Both the position numbers and the translations under genes were made by a program. Below are positions 24,481 to 64,000 of a stretch of 64,000 nucleotides of DNA, piece by piece (the first letter of the stretch is position 1; every line of letters begins with the position of its first letter). The notes below the pieces were generated by a model. The model had not been told where the DNA came from, made no database searches, and saw only the letters and a program-made list of their open reading frames with translations. The stretch lies in assembly GCF_037975245.1 (NCBI RefSeq), contig NC_092566.1, positions 17,339,001 through 17,403,000 of the forward strand, read 5' to 3'. This DNA is from Apostichopus japonicus (lineage: Eukaryota; Echinodermata; Holothuroidea; Aspidochirotida; Stichopodidae).

Positions 24481-25316
24481 TTTTTATTTGTTATTATGTG
24501 TCAAGAAAAGTAAACCACATTTGTTGTTGTTATAACATGATTTATCGTTCTTTCTTCACCCTTTTTAAAAATGAAGTCAGTGAATTTTTTGGCAATTCCT
24601 AAAAATGACCCAAAATGCGTCATAAATTACGTATATATTACGGCGGGTCATATATAATCTCTGGCAATATAATATCGTGGTTTGAATTCGGAGAGCACTA
24701 AGAACACAACACCTTATTGACATTACATTTATTGACTATATAGTTATGAAAAAGTCGAGATTAAAATAAATATTAAACCACGATAAGTAGGTCATGGCGC
24801 CTAAAGTATAATTTCTTTAAATGTCTGACGTTCAATTCTCATGGACGAACTAAATCGTGACTTTTAACCAATCTCGTCCGATTGTTTGTCTGTGGCTTCG
24901 TCAAAGTGACTGTTCTGGATAAACGGTCAATAAGAATACTTGTCCAGACGAAAATTTATCGTGGTGATGTCCCATAGGCATGGAGCTTCTAATAAATCAT
25001 CATTGTTATCAATTCTGCGTTTTAAAGATGTAAAAAATTATTTTAAAATAACATGATACTTCCTGGTGACACGTTTTCTTTTTTTTCTCTACTTTTTTCT
25101 TCTTCAGGAACTATTTATTTTGATTTGCATGTACTATTATGGCAGATGTCACAGGTCAACATGAACGAACTGATTGTGAATCTATAGCCCTCCTCCCATC
25201 AGCCTTCCGCAAATGAATATGATTGCATGCCCTCGGGTCACCGACAATATGAGAGGGAGGGATCATCCACTCCAATCCTGTAAAGGAGAGAGTCGAAGTT
25301 CAGCCCGTTTCTGTGA

Positions 25317-26056
25317 ATTGACTCCGAAATTTTGAACCCAAAATGAATTAATGATTATTGATGACTCGAGTTGGCAACCCCCAAATCAATTAAGGTGACT
25401 CTTGTCATGCACCTGAGAGTGACCTGAGAGTGACTCAAGTCAAGGCAACGACTCGAGTCAAAGAAAGGACTCGTATATCTTCTTCTTGTTTTTGCAACTG
25501 AGGGGAAGTAATTGAAAGCCGCCAACAATGGTACTCAAACCGGAAACATATTCCAATCGAAAAGCTCAATTAGTTGTTGGAAGAATATAAATGTTAGTCT
25601 GTGGCGCACAAGAAATTATATTAACGTGATGGAACGAATTGAACGATAGTTTAACACTTCTGACACTCAACTATGATAAAGGGCCGGTCTTGGTAAAGCA
25701 TGCATAGTTCAGTACTTATGTAATGTTTCTTCTCTGTTATCAATTTATCACTATAAAGTGACTCATGGTGACTTGTTAGTCAATAACTGACTCCAGTGTG
25801 ACTCGGACTGGTTATTTGTATTTACTTGACTTGACTCGATTATTACGTTGATTAAATTTGACATTACTTTACAACTAGTAGTCTGGGATTTGATTTTTTA
25901 CTCGCTTACTGTAGGATTGACCAACGTGAAGACTCGACTCTAGCTGACTCATTACACAACAGGTTAAATTCGATATCAATTGATTTGATTCCGGGATAAA
26001 GAGAAAAAGGGAAAACAAAAAATATATTTATTAAGAAATGATTGCTCGATGACTCA
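25317..26056. promoter_or_regulatory. TGACTC-rich block with AP-1-type heptamers
   Basis: Perfect TGACTCA occurs at 25431, 25759, 25945 and 26050, with many further GACTC/GAGTC half-sites. The block lies 1.5-2.2 kb upstream of the WRN ATG. It could be an enhancer or a decayed simple repeat. Confidence 0.35.
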
Positions 26057-27336
26057 CTGGTTCAATGGAGCAAGGATTTGCTTCCACACTTAGCATTTCA
26101 CGTTTGGCTGGTTTAAGTCCCATTTTCTGGTTACTCCCTGTCAACTTCAAAAGCACATTCTGGCGGCAAAATTACGACATTGGTATGACGAGGATGACTA
26201 TGAGAATGAGGAAAACAGACACGCAACATTGTAATGTGTTATAAGTGAGCCAATTTCTCGGTCTTTCTAGCACATTTTTAGAAGGAAAATATTTATATAA
26301 TGGCATTTACTCATTGCTTTTGACACGATTTCAAGCAAGGCAGTACAAGTTTGTTTTATGACTATCATTGTGTGCTGAGTACCAATTTCGCGATGTTGAT
26401 TTGTCAACATGTATTTAGCAGTAGATACTGTATGTTTGTAGTTGTATGTTTAAGTTGTAAGCCTAGGCCTAAGGCGAAACTAAGGCTTGGCTAAGTTAGT
26501 CTAACTTATTCGTTACAGGAATGCTGCTAGACAGAATTGTAGGGAAGATCAGTGCTGAAGCAGAATAGCCCACAATTCCTGAATATCACAGATTATGACT
26601 GGAACTTTGAAGTACAGTAGGTCTAGGCTAAGTATAGCCTAGGTTGTAAATGTTCTCAAGAAGCCCTATGTGTGTGAGTAGTACTTGTGGGGTATTCTGC
26701 AATTGCTCCAAGATAAGCTGAGAAGACAATGTTGGCCTAGATGTGTGACATTACAATGTGACATTGACAGACATTTAAAAAATGTCATAGGCCTAAGTTA
26801 GGCTTAGCCTATCTTAGTTACAGCGAATCAAGTCTCTTATCGCTACCAAAGCATTGTTCCATTATTAATTAGGGTATTTTAAAACAACAAAATTGTATGC
26901 CATTCTCAAATCATATTGAGTACGACACTTCACATCCCTCACTTATTGTTATTAATTTGAATTGATGTAAGTAACAGATTTTTACACAATTACAATAGTT
27001 AGCTGACTTTTCAAAGGACATTCAACTTTGTTGCTGTAAAATACCCCCTACAAATTAATGGAACAATTCAAGCAGGAAATCAAGAAACTTAATCCTCACT
27101 TGGCTATTCAAATGCACAAAGTGAAAGATACTCTTAATATTATCTTTATTTATCTTTCCTGTTAGGCCTACAATATGTATAAAATAAGAGATATGAATAT
27201 ACAGCCTAGTACTATCAGCCAAATATCCCTGTTATTTCACAATTGACCCATCATTCAAGTTAGACGATGTGTACATCCTAGCTTACAATAGGCCTAGGAA
27301 AGTTAAAATATTTAAAAAATTTCCAAGCAACTTTAC

Positions 27337-27516
27337 CTCCATACCACACTTTTGATTGGTTTTAAACATTACCCTTTCTCCAACATTCACAATAATACCT
27401 GGAAATGACAATGACCTTATTTTTTTCATAACATTTTCAATTCCAGCAATTTGCTCTTCTAGACAGCCCAGTCCTACGTAGCTTGCAAAGGCCAATCCAG
27501 CTAGCTTGACAGCGTC
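27337..27516 (-). CDS. Candidate divergent exon upstream of WRN
   Basis: An open minus-strand frame of about 60 codons (including VGLGCLEEQIAGIENVMKK) ends at a consensus donor GAG|GTAAAG. It lies only 50 bases from the WRN start and would imply a two-way promoter. There is no convincing ATG or acceptor at its 5' end and I do not recognise the protein. It may be chance. Confidence 0.25.
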
Positions 27517-27566
27517 TCACATCACTGACAGCAGATAATAGAAATTTACAAATTATTGATTGAAAG

Positions 27567-59311
<31,745 letters not shown>

Positions 59312-59340
59312 AGGTTTAGGAAGTATTTAGGTATGAGGTA

Positions 59341-59346
59341 AATAAA
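59341..59346 (+). promoter_or_regulatory. WRN: AATAAA polyadenylation signal of WRN
   Basis: 30 bases after the stop codon, implying a very short 3' UTR. A second AATAAA follows near 59373. Confidence 0.65.
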
Positions 59347-60611
59347 GTTCATGTTATAAAATAATATCAGTAATAAATATGATGTATTTAGTAAGTGCAA
59401 CAATTCCAAAACACGATCAACGGGACTATTATCAAATAAAAAAAATCACAAAATATTAAAAATCACAAAAAAAATTAAAACTATATACTACAAAAGAAGA
59501 AGGAAAAAGGTAATAAAACTGAAAACTAAACCTAGCTTGTATAAAATAGTTAAAAATCCAATACTTAAAACACGATATTATCAAAAGGCAGGAACTAAAG
59601 AAGAAAAAAAATAGATAGATAACTAATTAGGTGGAAATCAGTAAGAAACAAACGGGAAACAAACCACCTAAAATCTTCTAAAATCTGAAATGTTTCAAAG
59701 GAAGAGCTTTTAGGCAACATTTACAGGGTAGATCATTCCACATATGCAGAGCCAAAATTTTTAAAGGCACGATCGCTATTAAAAAAAGGTTGGGACCCTT
59801 ACTGTGGATGATTTGGACTGTTTGACAGACTTAACTCTTAAGCTATGATTGGCTCTCAGAAACGTAGCCTAATGAGTTTACATATTGAGATGTGATGTGA
59901 TTTGATTGAGATGTGAGTTACTGTGGGTACATAATTGGAAAAGTTACAACAACAAAAAAAAAAAAATAAAGATGATCCACTATTTACAAGGATACAGATG
60001 AGTTGGAAGTTTTCTGCTTGCAAAATGCTGAAAGAAGAGGGGTGAAATTTCTAAGCATTTTGGTGAAGTTTGAATTTAATTCAACGTGCTGGTTTTGGAC
60101 ATAATTTGTGAAGTAAATATGATTGGTATCCAACGTTTACTTGAAACAAACAGCTGAGTTTATATCAGACTCCAACTTTATACAAAACTGTCTTTTTTTC
60201 TTTCCCCTTCTTTTTCTGAAAACATTGCAAAACAATTTCTCAGCTCAAAATTTAGTTGCTTGTCGATATGAATATTTCATATTCGGTGAGCAAAATGAGC
60301 AAACGACCGTTTGTACGATAAAATAACTTAATCTTTAATTCTTAATACCGTTACTATTATCCTATGAACTTCAATGTGCTTTCAATGAGGTTGTATCATG
60401 AAAAGGCAAACAGGAATAACCACTTTGGAGAAGGGAAAGGGTGGGTACATTGGAAATGGATCTTTGAACATGCAAAATTAAGTTAATTATTTATAGACTG
60501 ACTCTAGAGCAGCGTCAGGATGGTCACCAATTACTAAAAAGTTTTCAACTGAAAGTGAAGTGGGTACACGATGAGGAGGAAGTGGGTTACGGTGTGATAG
60601 CAAATTTTTTA

Positions 60612-60840
60612 TTCCCACACACTCCTCCATATCCTCCCACACATTCCACCACGACCTCCCACCACATCCTCCCACACGCTCCACCACATCCACCCACACA
60701 TTCCACCACGTCCTCCCACACGCTCCACCACATCCTCCGACACACTCCACCACGCACACATTCCACCATGTCCTCTCACATGCTCTTCCACATGCTCCAC
60801 CACATCCTCCCACATGCTCCACCACACACTCCACCATGCT
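60612..60840. repeat. CTCCACCACATCCTCCCACA minisatellite
   Basis: Variants of CTCCACCACATCCTCCCACA (12- and 18-bp steps) recur for about 230 bp. Long open frames on both strands here arise from the repeat. Confidence 0.9.
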
Positions 60841-63800
60841 TCCATTCAATAGGTTCCCATACTGCCTTCGGAAAACCCCTATCAATAACAAAAGAGACTT
60901 GCTGTACCTCAGCAGTTTATGGCAAGCATGAAACGCATTATAGACAGACTAATAGTTTGGTAGCAAATAAGTAGTTAATACGCAAGTATTTTTCTGTTTC
61001 AGTGTATAAAGTGTAAAAGATGTATGTCTTTTTTTGTATTCAAAATAATTGTATGTATTTTGCGTACCGAAAATTATATTAAATTCTGATAATTTTGCAG
61101 ATGTTATGTTTCTTTCTCTTTGTTTATCTGGAGGATTTAGAATCTTCCTTTCTGCTAATCCAGTTTCTGCTGCTATTCTTTCACTCTTAAAAATATGAAT
61201 TATTCTGGATTAAACAAGACACCCCCCACCCCCTCCCACTTCTTCCTACCCACACCCATCTCACATCATCCAATTTGAGAGGTTCAGGATTCAGGAACAG
61301 TTGTGTATAAAGGTTATATATTTTGAATATTTAGCGGTTACTAAAGGACAAGAGAAGGCTATTGAAATACAAAATAAAGAACTATGCACCAATGATTATT
61401 GAATGTAAACAGGATGTTTTATGATGTGGTATTAAAAGCCTGTGTACTCTTGTATCTTTACATGGCAACTTAAGTAATCGCTGAGACATAAACAAAACAA
61501 ACAACCCACTCAGCCTCATTTATTACTTATAGTTCTCAAGTACAGTACTACAGAAATGTTAGCCAGGCAAACGTTTCCCTTAAAATGTGTATTCTTCTTC
61601 CACCCCTTCCCCTACCTACTTCAATCCCAAGTTTGTAAGCCTGCAAAACATGTAGTTCTTTGCCATATCACAAAGGGCAAAGTTGTCAACATAGCACACA
61701 ACCTGATATTTTCCATATGTCTGTGCAGGGAGGGGGGATGGGGGGGGGTTAAATGTTTATCCTTCAAACGCTTATCCTATACCCTTCCATCCTACACTCC
61801 GTTATCATTACACCAAAGGATGGAGCTATTAACAAAATAGCTCTATGTACAAAGCAACTGATTCTTTGGCTAAGATCTTGCGGTTTCTTCGCAATAGTTC
61901 GGCCAAGAGGATTTCAATTGATTATTTAACTGAACTAAACGATTTTTCTGAGTAACGATACTGTACATTGTAGCACACACGCAGGATCAAAATTATGTAA
62001 ACTATACAATATACTAACTACCAAGAATACTACATAATGCGGTATTTTTTATGTTAATGCGGTATATATTTAAGAGAATTCATCCAAGATAGAGCCTGGA
62101 CACGAAAAACCCAAACTTTATCTTACGGAACTGTACTCTTAGTTGCGGAGCCTGCAATCCCCTCCAATTATAACTGCAATGAGGAGTCGTGTGCCAGTAG
62201 CCTATCATGTCGATGTTCAAGTACAAGAAAATAATGGAACTATTTACACTGAGCCTACATCGGTCACTTCCTCTCTCCATTGTAAGTATAAACATGTTCC
62301 TTTGTTTGATTTGAGGATTTTCAAATACTTTCACAAGAGTCTCGCACAAATGAAATAGCTTACTAGCCAGAGGTTTTGTTCCGATATGGAGGATGAGCAA
62401 ACATGTTTGAGGGTATTGAGTGAAAGCGATGTTTGTACCACAGCTATAAGTGTGTCCGTAATCTCACTCTTTCTAGATGATGAGGGTTTCATTATTTAGT
62501 GCTCTCGACACAAGTCAATATGGAGAGCAGTATAGTACTCAAAGCAATTGTATTCCATGCGGATCAACTTGATAACGTAAACATATGGCAATGTTGATAC
62601 ATGGGATATATGATCGTCGAGAGGGATCTGTCGCTTACTAAAGGGATTCGATGATGTACAGTTGTAAACAGCAATCTTCATCACAGCTTTATCACTCATA
62701 TCACGCACTACGTAACCATGCTTCGAGACAGGTAAATTAAAGGCGCTACCCAAGATTGTGTAAAGAGCTGTCAATCAAATGATTTTGCATAAAAAAAAAA
62801 CTTAACTTCGTTCACTTAAATAAGACCGTTAAAACTCCCTCCTGGCTTTATGAATGAGGCCATTAAATTCATAGCAAAAGCAACTTGTCAAATGTAACAA
62901 AAAAAGCTTTAGAATTCGTCTATTTATGTCGCGTACAGTACCATATACGAACCAAGGAGCGTGAGTAGGAACCCGAATCGAGTACGCGCGTACACGTATA
63001 AATTTATTTTCATACAACAGCGCCCCTTCTTTTACAAGTTCCTAAACGAAAAGTTGCTTTGGCAGCAGAACATATTTTTGCAAACCCATCAAAATATTGG
63101 TACGTCCCTTATGGACAAACACATCAGACCTCTTCTGTCACTCGCCTAACCACATGCACTTGTTGTTACTTGTGGAAAAAAAATCGAAGATTCCATTGAG
63201 GTTAAATTTGGACATATATTTACTCGATGAGTTTTACTGCTGTTGATTTGGATAAAAGGAAGGGGTAAATATACGGCCTTGCTTTACTTTCATGAGATGT
63301 CAACATAACTATTGTAAGTTCTAATTAGCTAACCTATTTATTGAGTGCATACACACTGCACGCAGCCTGTGCAGTCTAACGTAGCATTAAGACCCGCGGC
63401 GGAAGTAGGATTTAGGCTACTGGCACTGTGCGTAAAGTTTGATGATGTTGTCCTTTGGTTTGAGTTTACTTTACCCAGTTGGACTGGTTCCACGAAACCA
63501 CAGTTTAGACTTATCAGTGGTTGAGCATACGTGGATAGGCCTACATCTTTTATTTGCTAGGTAAGAAGTTGGATGCGGTTCCAGGATTCACATAGGCTAG
63601 GGACCGGGCTTACAACAAATTGGTCTTAGGCCCTGCACAATCGCACTGTAGCGGACAGTGGTGCCTGTTTAATGTGACACTGTCAAGCAATCAACTGAGT
63701 GCTGTCAGTGTCACTGTCAGTAAAAAGGAAATGTTAGGCCTAAATGGGACTAGGCCTAACTGTTTATCTTCCTGTTGCATTCTTAAAACAGACTCCTTAC

Positions 63801-64000
63801 GATTTTCTTGACCGATTTGAAACAGCTGGTTTGTAGCACTGTTGACCGGAGTCTGCAGTCGATTTGGTTTTTCTAGTTGACAAGAAACTCATCAGAACTC
63901 TGTACAGTGTACTCGGAAAATTGAAGCTTATTGTTGATGTTAGTGTATAATATGTCTACTTTGTTTAGCCTGCTTACTAGTATTGCTGTTATTAGGCCCC

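Larger units (their letters stand above)
17288..27566. other. Intergenic region between the oxidase gene and WRN
   Basis: Ten kilobases without a convincing gene. They hold the oxidase 3' UTR and poly(A) signals, a TA run (19079-19122), a copy of family A (19676-19888), a hAT-like element (20306-20632), CRE-like sites (21435-21463), a weak tRNA-like sequence near 23375-23455, a dispersed repeat (24265-24480), a TGACTC-rich block (25317-26056) and a weak divergent exon candidate (27337-27516). I found no exonuclease-like exon that could belong to WRN. Confidence 0.6.
59312..64000. other. Downstream non-coding region
   Basis: After the short WRN 3' UTR no convincing gene is seen. GGTAGATCATTCCACATATG around 59720-59790 resembles a segment of L2-like dispersed repeats. 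A C/A-rich minisatellite lies at 60612-60840. The last 2 kb hold several AGGCCTA-type motifs and a short CTGTCAGTGTCACTGTCAG repeat near 63700. Confidence 0.5.

Noticed and set aside
17288-27566. WRN exonuclease exons upstream
   Set aside because: No DEDD-type exonuclease motifs were seen on the + strand, and TGA at 27561 closes the frame.
60487-60974. Open frames of 134 and 139 codons on both strands
   Set aside because: Most of their length comes from the C/A-rich minisatellite and a low-complexity translation.
62143-62358. + strand frame followed by a GTAAGT donor-like site
   Set aside because: No acceptor, no recognised domain, and a longer opposite-strand frame overlaps it; probably chance.

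Overview
The window is eukaryotic nuclear DNA, AT-rich with widely spaced genes. It carries two multi-exon genes, both on the + strand, whose exons join in frame through GT-AG splice sites. Long poly-C/poly-G runs, tRNA-derived and L2-like short retroposons, many small inverted-repeat transposons and the two gene families point to a marine invertebrate. An echinoderm, perhaps a sea cucumber, is my best guess, but nothing here proves the species.

Gene 1 (3522-17287, seven coding exons, 682 codons) is a FAD-linked oxidoreductase of the L-gulonolactone / D-arabinono-1,4-lactone oxidase family. It keeps the FAD-domain GTG and THGTG motifs and the HWAK signature. It lacks the histidine that binds FAD covalently in animal gulonolactone oxidase, and it has tyrosine where the family has a catalytic glutamate. 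It also carries a 12-cysteine segment in mid-protein, a Cys-rich N-terminus and a 100-residue low-complexity tail.

Gene 2 (27567-59311, 29 coding exons, 1089 codons) is the Werner helicase WRN: RecQ helicase core, zinc-binding domain, RQC winged helix, HRDC domain and basic C-terminus. It lacks the N-terminal 3'-5' exonuclease of vertebrate WRN. A stop codon lies in frame just before its ATG.

Between the genes (17.3-27.5 kb) and after WRN (59.3-64 kb) I see no convincing gene, only dispersed and simple repeats. A weak divergent exon candidate lies just upstream of WRN. The introns hold most of the unusual structure: a 2.46-kb almost perfect palindrome in WRN intron 15; a 120-nt near-perfect hairpin in intron 6; a family of small transposons with CAGGSATG-type ends and 6-bp target duplications, one of them inserted 4 bases past a splice donor; a 92-bp minisatellite present in two WRN introns in opposite orientations; a 51-bp minisatellite; a perfect 96-bp tandem duplication; and paired tRNA-derived SINE copies.

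The two genes have no obvious functional link. One is a redox enzyme that may have changed chemistry, the other a genome-maintenance helicase.
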